In this document: positions 25,566 through 36,757 of the stretch, piece by piece
Numbering within the stretch: the stretch's first letter is position 1
Layout of the letters: each line of letters begins with the position of its first letter
Assembly (NCBI GenBank): GCA_023101885.1
Contig: JALPQD010000293.1
Location: 1,531,861 to 1,595,860 of the forward strand
From: Typhlomys cinereus
Taxonomy: Eukaryota > Chordata > Mammalia > Rodentia > Platacanthomyidae
Direction of reading: 5' to 3'
DNA length: 64,000 nucleotides
Translations under genes and position numbers: made by a program
Notes under the pieces: model-generated
The model's database searches: none
What the model saw: the letters and a program-made list of their open reading frames with translations, nothing else
Told to the model about the DNA's origin: nothing

Positions 25566-25646
25566 GTGCGCGCGCACGCACACACACACACATGCATACA
25601 CCTCACATGTACAATTGAATAAATAATAATAAAAAAATTAAAAAAA
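25319..25646 (+). repeat. Young tRNA-headed SINE with perfect target-site duplication
   Basis: The A box TGGCTCAGGGG is at 25331-25341 and the B box GAGTTCGGATCCC at 25373-25385, both close to consensus. A GC-rich body of about 130 bp follows (GCAGGGGCGGCCTGCATTTC ... GTGGTTCGCGAATTCATCCG), with many intact CpGs. Then come (CA)n with a CG-rich run, ACAATTGAATAAATAATAAT and an A-rich tail. A 17-bp direct repeat ATAAAAAAATAAATATT flanks it at 25302-25318 and 25647-25663, without mismatch. B2-like in head and tail signals, but the body is not mouse B2. Likely a recent L1-driven insertion. Confidence 0.9.
25521..25592. repeat. (CA)n with CG-rich core
   Basis: About 20 CA units run into CGCGTGCGCGCGCACGCA and then CA again. 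It is alternating purine-pyrimidine throughout and lies within the 3' part of the young SINE. Confidence 0.95.
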
Positions 25647-25967
25647 ATAAAAAAATAAATATTAAGCATTCAGAATTGTTATCTGTAAAAACATTAGAAA
25701 AAGAGAGAATACAGATATGCCTTATTGTGTACCAAGTCTACAGATTAGATAGTGTGTCTTCATGGGAGAAGGGATGATTCTTCCTCCAAGCTTTACTCAT
25801 TCATTAGTGCTATGTCTAGCTGATAGCTCATCCTCTTTCCCTCTCTTCCCCATTTCTCCATCTCCATCCCTCTTCTCTACCCCTCCCTCTCTCCTTTCTC
25901 TAGCGATTAATCTGTCTTTTCTAGTTACCTTCTGTTGCACATAATATGCAACACGTAATCTGATTTG

Positions 25968-26375
25968 GTGGATAAATTCATGATCAATGGCTTAAAAGGA
26001 ACGAGGAGTTTTATGCTGGTTTATGATTGTCCTGCCATGTCCAGCTTGACAGGAGAGTCCATAACAACATCAAGGGCCCAAGGAACTAGCCACGCCAAAT
26101 CCATATGATTGTTGAGAGGGACAATCCTCACTTGCCAGACCAGCATGTCTGACCAAGGATACAAAAGGATGCCAAATTACTTAAAGAGGTTCCTCCATCT
26201 TATTTGCCTACAGAGGTACAAGTCCAGTCCACCATGGGCTGGGTATCCCCATCAATCAGACACTCTGCTGCAGCTTATTCTGGGCTTACATCAATTATCA
26301 ATTCTTTACAAATGTGTCTAGATCTCAAACTATTAGCCATCAAGTTGACAACTACACCTAATTATAATATCTTCT
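25968..26375 (-). mobile_element. Solo MaLR-like LTR, minus strand
   Basis: It shares ordered blocks with the LTRs at 27.0-27.4 and 28.5-28.9 kb: GGCTTAAAAGGAACGAGGAG, GTCCAGCTTGACAGGAGAG, GCCAGACCAGCATGTCTG, CATCAATCAGACA and CAAGTTGACAACTA near the outer end. No internal region is attached, so it is either a solo LTR or an isolated remnant. It carries a stretch (ATTACTTAAAGAGGTTCCTC ... TATTTGCCTACAGAGG) that the intact neighbouring LTRs lack. Confidence 0.65.
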
Positions 26376-26422
26376 CTTCTTACAATTGATGGAATAGAAA
26401 TGTACCAAAAATCTGGACAATA

Positions 26423-26998
26423 TGTCTGGGAGTCACCAAGGCCTAAGCCTATTCCCTTGAGTATGATGCACTGGCACATGTCTGAGACACACAGTTTCAG
26501 GTGAGACCTCTTTCATTAGTGAAAGTTGAACCACCTCCTATGAAGAATCACCCCTTGTTCTACTTCAGATCTGTTTCTGGAACCAAGGTGTTGTTTCTAC
26601 AGTTCCTTCCCTAAGCATCTCGAGATCATTGAAGTATGGTATCTATGGATTATAGGATATGGACATTAGGTCACAGTGTATAGTTAACTCTCTCTGGAGA
26701 CACTATCTATGCCCCCACAAAGGAACAAGGACAGTCTGCCTGGAGAAACCATGTCTGTCCCCATATAACAACAAGGTGTTACTTCTGCTTTTTCTTTCCA
26801 GCCTAGATACGCCTTACAATGTGTATGCTTAACATAATCCTGTAAAGAATTTTGCTGTACTGATCCCTGGTTTTTCTCTGGTTTAAATACTTGTGCTTGC
26901 TGCAAATAAAGTTGGTGCTGATATAGATGAATAACATCTTGCCCCCTCTGACCCAGTCTGACTTTTCATTCTTACTGCTTCCACTCCCACTTTCCACG
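26423..26998 (+). mobile_element. Probable LTR of a different ERV-type family, plus strand
   Basis: The stretch starts at TGTCTGGGAGTCACC. It contains CCATGTCTGTCCCCATATAA, a TATA-like TTTAAATA at about 26882, a polyadenylation signal AATAAA at 26905-26910, and a pyrimidine-rich end (CTTACTGCTTCCACTCCCAC). This layout looks like U3-R-U5 of an ERVK- or ERV1-type LTR. No second copy is in the window and the ends are approximate. It abuts the MaLR-like LTR at about 27000. Confidence 0.35.
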
Positions 26999-27000
26999 TG

Positions 27001-27369
27001 TTGCAGTTCGCCCGCATGGTTGCTGATAAATCATCATCAAATGGCTTAAGGGAACAAGGGGTTTATTCCCTTATGATAGTCTGGTTACAGTTCTCAGTCC
27101 AGCTTGACAGGAGAGCTCACACAAACACCAGGGCCGAAGGAGCTGGCCACACCATCGCTACATAATGGCTAAGATGCCAACTTTCTCCATTAGCCCTCTG
27201 TATTTTATTCCGGGGCCTAGTCCCACCCACTATGGGTTGGACCTTCCCCATCAACTAGACAATCTCCTGCAGGTTTGCTCTGGGCTTAGCTCAACAACTA
27301 ATTCTCTACCAATGTGCCTCGACTCAAACCCTCAACTGTCAAGTTGACACCTGTGCTGTAACTATGACA
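27001..27369 (-). mobile_element. 3' LTR of MaLR-like element, minus strand
   Basis: On the minus strand it begins TGTCATAGTTACAGCAC at 27369 and contains GTCAACTTGACAGTTGAGG. It has a polyadenylation signal in GAATAAACCCCTTGTTCCC (near 27060) and ends around GCAACCATGCGGGCGAACTG. A purine-rich stretch ending GATAAAGAGCGGAG lies immediately before it, where the polypurine tract should be. The block order matches the LTR at 28.5-28.9 kb. The exact inner and outer ends are uncertain by a few bases. Confidence 0.7.
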
Positions 27370-27510
27370 CTCCGCTCTTTATCAACTTGATACAAAACAT
27401 TGCACTTTTAATCTGTAATTTTCAATCCTTGTCCCCATAGGTGTTAAAAGTAATAGTATTTATAATGTAAAATCCAATTTGAAATGTCAATCATTAAAAG
27501 TTCAGTCATT

Positions 27511-27553
27511 AAAATGTTGAAACAAAAATGTTGAAAATCAAAATGTTGAAATC
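27511..27553. repeat. Short imperfect tandem repeat, AAAATGTTGAAA units
   Basis: Three near-identical units reading AAAATGTTGAAA, with 1-4 bases between them, adjoin the start of the inverted LTR segment. Confidence 0.85.
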
Positions 27554-27556
27554 AAT

Positions 27557-27703
27557 TCTTTGTAAGGAATTGATAATTGACGTAAGCCCAGAATTAGCCT
27601 GAAGGAGACTGTCTGATTGATGGGGATACCAGCCCATGGTAGACTGGACTAATACCTCTATAGGCAAATAAGATGGAGGAACCTCTTTAAGTAATTTGGC
27701 ATC
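27557..27703 (+). repeat. Inverted partial LTR inside the MaLR-like element
   Basis: This segment is the reverse complement of about 26167-26313 with roughly 90% identity by eye over 147 bp. It includes the stretch AGATGGAGGAACCTCTTTAA that the neighbouring intact LTRs lack. It therefore lies in the opposite orientation to the element around it. The two arms are separated by about 1.24 kb. Confidence 0.85.
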
Positions 27704-28505
27704 AACAAATTGTTGCTCATCACGTAGTCATAGTGGCTTAAAGATTCTAAGCATTCCCAGTCCCTGTTTGCAGCTCAAAGTTGTAGAAGCAGAGTATGTC
27801 CTCAGCATACATCCCATGGTTCTGGCATCTCCAACAACACTGTGGATTGACCTCTGCACCTATAAGCTTCATCTTTCCTCACAGAAACTCTATGTTTGCC
27901 ACTTGGTGCCAAGTTTTTGCTGCTCTCCATGAATTCCTCAATAGTACACCAAAGCCAGTACCACCTGGGGGATGCTGGTAGATTCTGCAGCAAAGCTGAA
28001 ACATCTTTGGTCCACTTGAGTCACAGCTATACCAACTTTCATGCAATGACTCTGGAAAAGCCTCTTTCTAGGCAGCCAAAATTTCCAAAGGGCAAGAAAC
28101 AGCTTCAGTTTGGGCTTTTGGCCCCTGAAGGAATCAGGGTTTTCAAATCTTGGAATCGCCATTTGGTGGTATTTATGTTTTCCATCATCCCAGTGCAAAG
28201 CACTACGTTTTCCTTCACTGATGTTCATTTCTCCAACAATGGCAGCTATTCCGCTGCCTGTCCTTTCCACATCCAGAGCTTCATGGCTATCAACACAGCT
28301 CTCCTCTATCAAGCAAACACGTCCATTGTCTTTAAATTCCCTATATTACAAATTGGTTCCAAACAAATCCATGACTCTTTTAGCATCACTATTTTCCAAA
28401 TGGCACATTAAACTCTGTTTAAACATTTTTCCATCCATAAAAATCTTCAAACATTTCCAAATTTCTCCAAAATCCACAAAAGCCACATAGCTAGATTTAT
28501 CATCA

Positions 28506-28526
28506 ACACCCCACTTCCAGAGTAAC
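28506..28526 (-). promoter_or_regulatory. Putative tRNA-Leu primer-binding site
   Basis: Minus-strand TGTTACTCTGGAAGTGGGGT sits just inside the presumed 5' LTR. ERVL and MaLR elements usually use a tRNA-Leu type site with 'ggaagtgggg'. About 15 bp of uncertain sequence separates it from the recognisable LTR end. Confidence 0.5.
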
Positions 28527-28529
28527 AAA

Positions 28530-28902
28530 GTTCCGTTTATGAGCACCTGCATGGTTACTGATAAATCACCATCAAATGGCTTAAGGGAACAAGGGGTCTA
28601 TTTTCTCTTATATTGTCTGGTAATAGTTCTCAGTTCAGCTTGACAGGCAAGCTCACACCAACACCAAGGCCGAGGGAATTGATCACACCATCTCTACATA
28701 ACATTTGAGAAAGGGCTAATCCTTACTTGGCAGACCAGCATGTCTGGCCAAGTGTACACAAGGATACCATCAACCAGACAATCTCCTGCACATTTGCTCT
28801 GGGCTTATCTCAACAACTAATATTCTATAAATGTGCCCAGAGCTCAGACCCTCAACTGTCAAATTGACACCATGTGCTTAACGATGGTGCTTAACTATGA
28901 CA
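28530..28902 (-). mobile_element. 5' LTR of MaLR-like element, minus strand
   Basis: On the minus strand it begins TGTCATAGTTAAGCACC at 28902. It contains GTCAATTTGACAGTTGAGGG, GAGATTGTCTGGTTGATGG and a CCCCTTGTTCCCTTAAGCC block next to a worn AATAA signal, and ends near CCATGCAGGTGCTC. The first bases include a small internal duplication (TTAAGCACCATCGTTAAGCA). The bases just outside (CCGTG) and those flanking the other LTR (ACGTG) agree at four of five positions, a possible but unproven target duplication. Confidence 0.65.
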
Positions 28903-28909
28903 CCGTGTA

Positions 28910-31900
28910 TCACACAGTTCTCCAGTTCACCCTGGTTCTCCAACCAGCACACATATGAAAGCTACAAACATATTGTGAACAATGTAAATAACCACTTAAA
29001 GTGAATAGATGAAGGAAATAAGTGAAAAGAAGAGTCCCAAATTAGTGAACTCCACACACACACAGAAGAAGAAAACAATCATCTGGATTGGAGAAATACA
29101 GAAGGGCTGGACACCCCTACAAATTTCTAATCTGTGTTTACCTGGATGATTGATCTTTATACTTCTCCATCTTGAATTCCGGAGCTCCTGTGCTAGAATG
29201 GCATCCTCAGAATATTTAAGTTTATCATCTGAGTCTTTATCTGTAGCCTGCTACCAAGTGGATGCTCATGACTGTTTTCTAAGAACACATTCTGTAATTC
29301 TTGCCTTTAATGGAGATTCATTTAGCACTCTGCTTCAGTCTTTGCATGAGGTACTTAAAAAACTAATGCTAAAGTGCTTCAGTCTTTCAAACTGACAGAT
29401 GCTTATTTTGAAGACTATATTTGAAATGTTTCTTTTCAGATAGTATCAGAAATACAACTTTGTTCTGCCCTAACTATGTCATTGGAATAAGTATATTATT
29501 TAACTTCTATTCTGAAAATTCTAAAGTTGCATGCACACCAGGGAAATAGGAATCCAGAACTTAAGATAAAAGAAAAATGGGCCCTAAAGTCAGGTGCATA
29601 ACAAGTAGCTCAAATGGAGGAATAATCAAACTGACAACATAACTATGATAGTCACATTGCTGCAGCTGAGAAATCTGAGAGAAGATGATTCATCACAGTT
29701 AATTTAATAGAGAAAGTAAATACTTTAATATAAGAGATAACCTAAAAAGCAATTAAATTATCTTTAAACATCATATCTATAATCACCAAGACAGAAGTCT
29801 CCAAAGAAACTTATTTCTCAAACATTTCACATAATTCACATGGCAGACTTCCCTTTTATTTATTCGCTGCCTCTGAAATCCAATAGCTTTTAGAAATATA
29901 AGAATTTTATAACACTCTTATTGTGACCTACTGTCATAGTTCTCACATTAACATGCATTTAGATATATATTTTGAGATTTTTTGGAAATGACAAATATGT
30001 GTATTTACAAGCAACTTTTTAAAGATATTTAAAATTGTGAATATCTTATCCTTAACAACACTGAAGAATAAAAACCAGCTTACATATTTCTTTGTAATTT
30101 TGATACCAATTATGTTAGCTGACCATATACAAATGTTTATCCAATACAATAAAAACAAAATTAAGCATAAGCTAAAGCCACAATCACATTATTTTCAACT
30201 CAAATATCACCCTGTGATATAAAATTAGTATGAATTATGTCTCTTTAATATTATATTAGTTCCAATGTTACTTTCAGGTGAGTAGTATAAAGGTCTAGTA
30301 ACGTTTGTAAATGTCAGTATAGTTTGAGTAAATGAGCAAGCATCTTTTAACTATGCACCACTTACATACAAACGGTTATAAAGGAAAATGCATCAAAACC
30401 ACATGTAAAAACTGACAGAACTGTAGTACCTCATTGGCATTATGACATTTGTTTTTTTCAAATGTCCCATAAAATAGCTCTGTCATGTATTGCAGTCCTA
30501 AGAATACAAGTAATTGTGATACTACATATACAAATTACTAGGATATCTTACTGTTTAAAATGTACATTCCTGATTTGGTTATTTCAAATGAGCTCTCAGA
30601 TGATGCTGACCCTCCTGGCTCCTAGACCACACTTTAAGGAAGAAGCACATGAACCACCATGGAAGAGCAATAGTAATTCATAGAAGATGGAGCCAGCATC
30701 TGCTTCAAGTAACTACTCTGCTTTGAATGTGGGGACAGCTGCTGATCTAATCACAGGGTTTCTTGATTTCAAAGGAAACAAACTAAGGCAAAATACACTT
30801 TTATATTACAAAAATCTAGAACAATTATTTTCATAAGAAATTATATTAAACAAGAAACTTGAATCCATGTCATTTAAATTCATGTCATTTGAAGGCAACC
30901 ATGACATACACTGCTGCCAACTCAGTCCTCTAAGTTCCTTCTAAAGGAAAGTCATCATCAGTCCAGCATGCCATCCAGACATGGGGCAATCGTGATGTTG
31001 AATCAGCGTCAGCACACTGGGTATTTGTCAATTCCTATCCTCCTAGAAATTATGATTGTATACATACACAAGTGAGAATATCCTTCAGGAAATGCAGGTT
31101 GTTCTTGTATATGCACGATCTGTTACATTTGAGAATCTGAAGGTTGTCTATTGGATATTCAAATTAAAGAAGGGATATAAGGTAGACATGGATGGATGAA
31201 AAGGATGAAGAGCAGGAAGAATGGAAATGGAGAAGGGGGTGCTGGAGAGGCAGGAGAGGAGGAAAGATTAATTTTTGAAAGGCGATGTAAAAACAAAGCA
31301 CACTGAAAATCAAGGTGGTATTTGTCCACAGAATATCTTTTTTCAAGCAGTGATTTTGAAACTGCAGTTGATGACTTCAAATTGCGTCTGCTATGTTGCA
31401 CAGTTAGGGTGCATCTGCAGTTAATATTACTTCCATTTAAAAGTCACAAATCCTTACTTTTCATATCAACTTTTTAATTAAAAATATAATCACTGTCTGT
31501 GTCTCCCCTGAGATGCCTATTTCTTTTTAAATAGCTGTCATATGTTCTCCATACTAGTGTTTTATCATATTTAAACAACTAATTGAGGAAGTCCTATATA
31601 CTATGAAAAATTAAGCAGAAATGCTAAGATAATTGTCCTTGTTCTATGTCAACAAAACAAAGAATGTTCAGCACTGGCCTTCCTTTTCCTACGGTCAAGG
31701 CACTGAGACCGGTCTACACAGTTCTTCCCAAATTCCATCCTCTTGTAGATGCCTCACTATGCTGACCCTGACTACAACATTATTTACGTCTCTGAAGCTG
31801 TGTCTTGGATGTGTCTGGATGTTTAAGCTCTCAGGAAAATTGATTATGTGAGCAAATTAAGCTTCATTCATTACCACTAATTATAGGCTACTGATCCGTT

Positions 31901-34608
31901 CCCCAAAAAATTGATTTCAATTTTTCAAATTGCAAATAAAAAGCTTCCACAAAAAATAGATCCAAAAGTGATCCACTGGAAATCCCTGAATGTGTTCCTT
32001 AGAAAGGCTTTGAAAGGGGAAGAAAGAGACCACACAGACCTGTCACTGGGCAAGAGCAGGGCTCTCTGAAGTGGGTTATGTGAAAAAATTTTCCCCAAGT
32101 TTCTCCCAAGACAATTTCTATCTCTTTTTATACTACAGCATATAAAACTGTATTCTAAGATGTATTAATCTGTTTAAAGTATTTTTCTTGATATTTAATA
32201 TGAATAGGAATTGCCTCTCTAGTCTATCAAGTTTTGCTTTACTACAACATAGGCTGGAGCACTGTTGCGTATGAAGGATGTACTGACAATAGCCTTCTCT
32301 CCTCTGCTCCTTCTTTTCGCCCTGCCATTCTTAATCTTCTCAAACATGAAAGCGTTCGACAATGTCCCAATGGAAACATGAGAAGAATGCATACTGTGCT
32401 ATGCCATGTTCTTCCTGTATGACAAACTAACTTTCCTCTCAACAAAATTGTCTTATAAATAAATATATAGTTACTATGTTCACATATAGAAGGCACAGGA
32501 AATTATTCTGCGTTCATTAGTAATAGAGAGATCACAGTCTGTCTGATTAAGGAAGACACACACTTTCACATCCAGACTGAAGAAAACAAATATGATGTTC
32601 TTTCCTCACAGAATATATAACACCAAGGGCCCTAATTTTGAGCATCTCTGGAAGATTAAGAAAGAGGTTTTGTCTTCCCAAGAAGACTTTGAATAAATTT
32701 TTTTTTCTATTTACTGAACAGTTTAATAAAAAAAAGGTTTCTTCTTTTTCACCATATACAGTATCTTGCAAATAGCTAACTACATAAATATTTGTTTAAT
32801 GAATTATGACATCCATGCACAAGGCACCATTCCAGTTTAATTTAAACTCAAATAAAACTAGACAAAATATATGTAACTTCCCTTCTCCTGATGAATAATA
32901 CAGCAATATGTAAATTAGCATTTTACTTTCTTGCCAACTACGCAGAAGAGTGGGGAATGAAGGAATAGGATCCTGTTATATTATCTAGTCAGGAATCATT
33001 GCAAAACCCTTGTCATCTGAGTTTATGATACAGTTTAAATCATCTCATCAAGAGAACATTCAGACTATGTAAGGGGAAAGCCTCCATGTTTACTAATCAT
33101 TTCAAATGTTAAGCCACGAGACCCACACTTAGACTGAGAATCCAGTGGGAATCAGTTCTCAGCAATGGAAAAGCTGTGATCATTGTCAAAATGGTCAGGT
33201 GATCACAAGATCAATTAATGCAATCCCTGAGGTTTTATTGTCAGTCACTCTACAGTCTAGAAAAATCTTCATTCTCTCTTCTTGACAATGGAGAACACAA
33301 AATTTAGGCTTCTTCAATTAAAAGATGAAACTTTTATTCCTTTCCATTGAATGGATCTTAAAAATAGTGTAAACTTATTTTCAAATATGCAAAATAATTG
33401 TGATTACTCACTGTGTCTCCAAAAAGATGTAGCATTTTGTAAAAACAAATGCCGTAAATTTCTTTTGGAAAGCCTAGTTCAGTATCATTCGTTTCACATG
33501 AATTTTACTGATAACTTTTCATATAGATTCAATTTTCTTTAGAGATTATTATGTGGAAAATATTCATAACTGTTTTATTTCAGGTGGATTTTTACCTTGG
33601 GGTACATTCCCACATAAAAACTTCATTATATAATCAGACATTAAATCTTGTCATATTCCAACTTTCATTACAATCACTTCGGAGAACAGTTCTCAGGGAG
33701 GCTTCCATGACAGCTCAATCAGTATTTGTTTTAACTTACGGAAATGAACAATGAACTATGTATGGCATAGTTTAGACTTTTTGTTGAGCCCAAATAACTG
33801 CATTTTAAGACTAGAAAGTAATAAGAATATAACTTCCAACTTAAATTTTAAGTTAGCTATACACATTAGCTATAAATAATTCTTGTCAAATATTGGAGAT
33901 CAGCTATGATTTCAGTTTGGGGAGAGAAGAAATGCACGGCACTCACAATCATTAATTCAATGCCTACAAAGCTTATGAAGTTGAAGAGTATGCATACATG
34001 CAGAAGAAGCACACGCAACATGCTGTGTATTTGAGAAGTGACTTTCTTCCGCGCATGTAGGCTATCAACTAGTGAGATAAATAATTATTCCTTTTTACTG
34101 TAAGGAGATTTCTCTTTACCAAGACATAGCACCACCTTTGTATAGTATGAATGAATGGAGGGCATTAGTTCTATTAGTGACCAAAAAATGTGATATACTG
34201 TCACATAATAGAACTTACTGTGTTGGCTGAAAATGTATACGGGTTTGTTTTTACACCTGGTTGAGAATATTTTTGAAAGGTTTTCAAACAGTTGTCATTC
34301 GATTATAATTTTTAATAATGATGAATTTCAAACAAAATTCAAAGTGAATTGAAATGATTAATGACCCAGATTACATTTACTTTTATGCAAAAGGTTTAAA
34401 AGGTTTGATCTTTCTATAATTTTATTGAAAATAAAACTTCTTATGCACTTTTCAATGCCATGCCAGAAATGAAGTTCATACAGAAATGTAAAGCTCATAA
34501 TACTGACAGGCTAACAGAATGCAATAAGCTACATTTCATACATGCATGAAATGTATGAAATGCTACATTTATGAAGTGTGTCACTAACATAGCCAAAGAA
34601 ATTAAAGA
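28910..34608. other. Quiet non-coding stretch
   Basis: Over 5.6 kb I see no gene, RNA gene or confident repeat. A purine-rich run lies at about 31190-31270 and a short direct repeat (CATGTCATTTAAATTCATGT) at about 30868-30890. Short frames on both strands lack family features. A CA run of about five units is at 29054-29064. Confidence 0.5.
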
Positions 34609-34625
34609 AAGTTTTACTTATTTTT

Positions 34626-34902
34626 TTTAATTTTTTATTGTTTATTCAATTGTGTGCGTATGCGTGTGTGCGTGTGTGCACGTGTGTGTAGAACCACGGA
34701 CGAATTCGGGAACCACCATGGACTGCCTCCACCTCCTCCTTGTTTACTCTGCCCCGGGATTCACAGGCTCCGCCCTACTAGGACCGGAAACGCAGGCCGC
34801 CCCCGCTTCTGCCTGGCGTCTATACGTTGGGTCTAGGATCCGAACTCAGGACCTTCCGCCTGCAAGGCAGAGGGTTAACCCCTGAGCCACCTCTCCAGCC
34901 CC
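34626..34902 (-). repeat. Young tRNA-headed SINE, minus strand, perfect target-site duplication
   Basis: This is an antisense copy of the family at 25.3 kb. Its end at 34902 reads CTCTCCAGCCCC, with the A box in the complement of CCCCTGAGCCACC and the B box in GGATCCGAACTC. The body, a short TG tract and the ATTGTTTATTCAATTG tail follow leftward. The 17-bp direct repeat AAGTTTTACTTATTTTT lies at 34609-34625 and 34903-34919. Confidence 0.9.
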
Positions 34903-34919
34903 AAGTTTTACTTATTTTT

Positions 34920-36370
34920 AAGAGGAAAACCTTAAAAGATTATCAAAAATTGAGATTTTCAATTATACCTTGCACTGGTTTCCATGCTAGTTTTATGCTT
35001 TTTTCACAAGCATATATTTTAGTTTTATGCCTTCATCTGAAAGATTTTTCATTTGAGGGTAATGTAGGGCTGTTATTTTTCTATGTATGATGCTTTGTCT
35101 CCCTATTAAATTCTGTTCTAAATTTCCATAAACTTGTATTTGGTACAAAAAATAATGAAAGGTTTAAATTGCAAGAAACATGATATACCGAAGTTAACTT
35201 TCATATTCTTTTCTTTAATTGCTATGAAATACAAAAAAAAATCACTTGAATTTTCACATTTTTTTCTTCAACTGACTTAGCTGTTTGAAAACCTCCCATC
35301 CAGTATTTTTGGAAAACTCATACTGTCTCACAATCCCCTTGATCTTTAAAACATGAGTGCATCTCATTCATATGTGATGGAGTGGCACACAGGCATGGTA
35401 TGTTGCTGTTGTGAACTGTCAAGTGATGGAAATTCTTAACAAAGTGTTGGAAATTCTTAACAGAGCTGTTCACAAACCAATTAAATCTCTTCCAAGGCGC
35501 CACCTAGCTTCCCCCCGACTCCCAGCAGACATTAAAAAAGTAAAAAAATGCTTAATAGCACACACAATTAATAGCATTCCTGTAGCCTCTATGTCTAGCT
35601 ACCACATAGGTTGTCCCCAGACAATAACAGAAGACCTTATTATTTTGTTTCCCTCAGGCATTTATTAGGCTTGATGAGGCAAAGTTTACACCTTCTAGAG
35701 AGAAGAATGCGACGTTCAAGTCCTCTGGATATGAGATGCTTCAAAGAAAAAGAATTCTGTTACATGTTTATGCTCCATCGTCCTTATTTCAGTGCTACTG
35801 CAAACAGTTTCCTGCCTGTCCTTAGATGTGAAGGGCTTGCTTCGTGAGCAGATCTCAGACGGTCCGACCTCAGATGGACCACCCAAAGGTAGAAGTGACA
35901 GGTGTTGATGGCAGGAAATCAATTTGACTGAATCTGTTAGGTACATTGATAAATGAAACTTTTTATTTCTTAAAAGGCAAAAGGATTTTTAAAATAGGAT
36001 CACATCCTTGACTAAAACATATCTCTGTATTCATTGTCACTCTATTGTAATCGTATTATATATTGCTTAAGTAACTAATCTTTGGTGATACTGAATTCAG
36101 TCATTCCAAGCTACAAACAGTAAAAGACAATGGTAAAACATGATTATGTGATTTATTAATTTCAACAATAAAAATTAATTCAAAAAATTTCTTCAAACAT
36201 TGGGAGACTTTCGGTGTTGACAATGGTGATGATGATGCTATTATTAATTTCGTTTGAATTCTCTCAAACATTTTTATACCATGTCTTATAAATGCTGCTA
36301 CAGATGTAAATCTGTGGCATTCAAATGATGACATAATCACTGGAACTGAATCGCATTACAGGTTTGTATG
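34920..36370. other. Non-coding DNA
   Basis: No gene or confident repeat. A near-duplicated segment GGAAATTCTTAACA occurs twice at about 35428-35462. Confidence 0.45.
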
Positions 36371-36444
36371 TACTCTTCAAACTCAAGTCTTTTTGCTTCT
36401 GTGGTAAAGGTTTTTTTTAACTACTGAGTCATCTCCTCAGCCCT
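36371..36444 (-). repeat. Head of a B2/ID-type SINE, minus strand
   Basis: Minus-strand AGGGCTGAGGAGATGACTCA (A box) and GACTTGAGTTTGAAGAGTAC (B-box position) form a tRNA-type head. No body is recognisable, so the copy is truncated. Confidence 0.6.
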
Positions 36445-36640
36445 AAATATTGGAGAAGGTATTCTGGCAAACCATCTCAGAAACTTAGTAATACCCACTG
36501 TCTTTGAGTACCTCCTGACCTAAATTTCTATGCATCATTTAGCTTCTGTATGGGATTCATTTAAGAAAATGTGATTCAAATTTCCGATTCATACACCACT
36601 TTCAACAATTCACCATGAAGGAGCTTTGTGATGGGAAAAA

Positions 36641-36689
36641 TCTTGTTTTTAATTTTTTCTTGTGTGTGTATGTGTGTGTGTGTGTGTGT

Positions 36690-36757
<68 letters not shown>

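Larger units (their letters stand above)
27370..28544 (-). mobile_element. Degenerate internal region of MaLR-like retrotransposon
   Basis: It lies between two like-oriented LTRs. At its 5' end on the minus strand is CTGGAAGTGGGGTG (within 28506-28526), which resembles the tRNA-Leu primer-binding site typical of ERVL/MaLR elements ('ggaagtggggt'). The interior has open frames on both strands, the longest about 171 codons on the plus strand and 124 on the minus. Neither shows gag, protease or polymerase motifs, as expected because MaLR interiors are non-coding. A partial inverted LTR sits at 27557-27703. The element is an old, inactive copy. Confidence 0.6.

Noticed and set aside
27896..28411. 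Longest open frame in the window, about 171 codons on the plus strand
   Set aside because: It lies antisense within the MaLR-like internal region, overlaps an open frame on the other strand, and shows no domain. Treated as chance.
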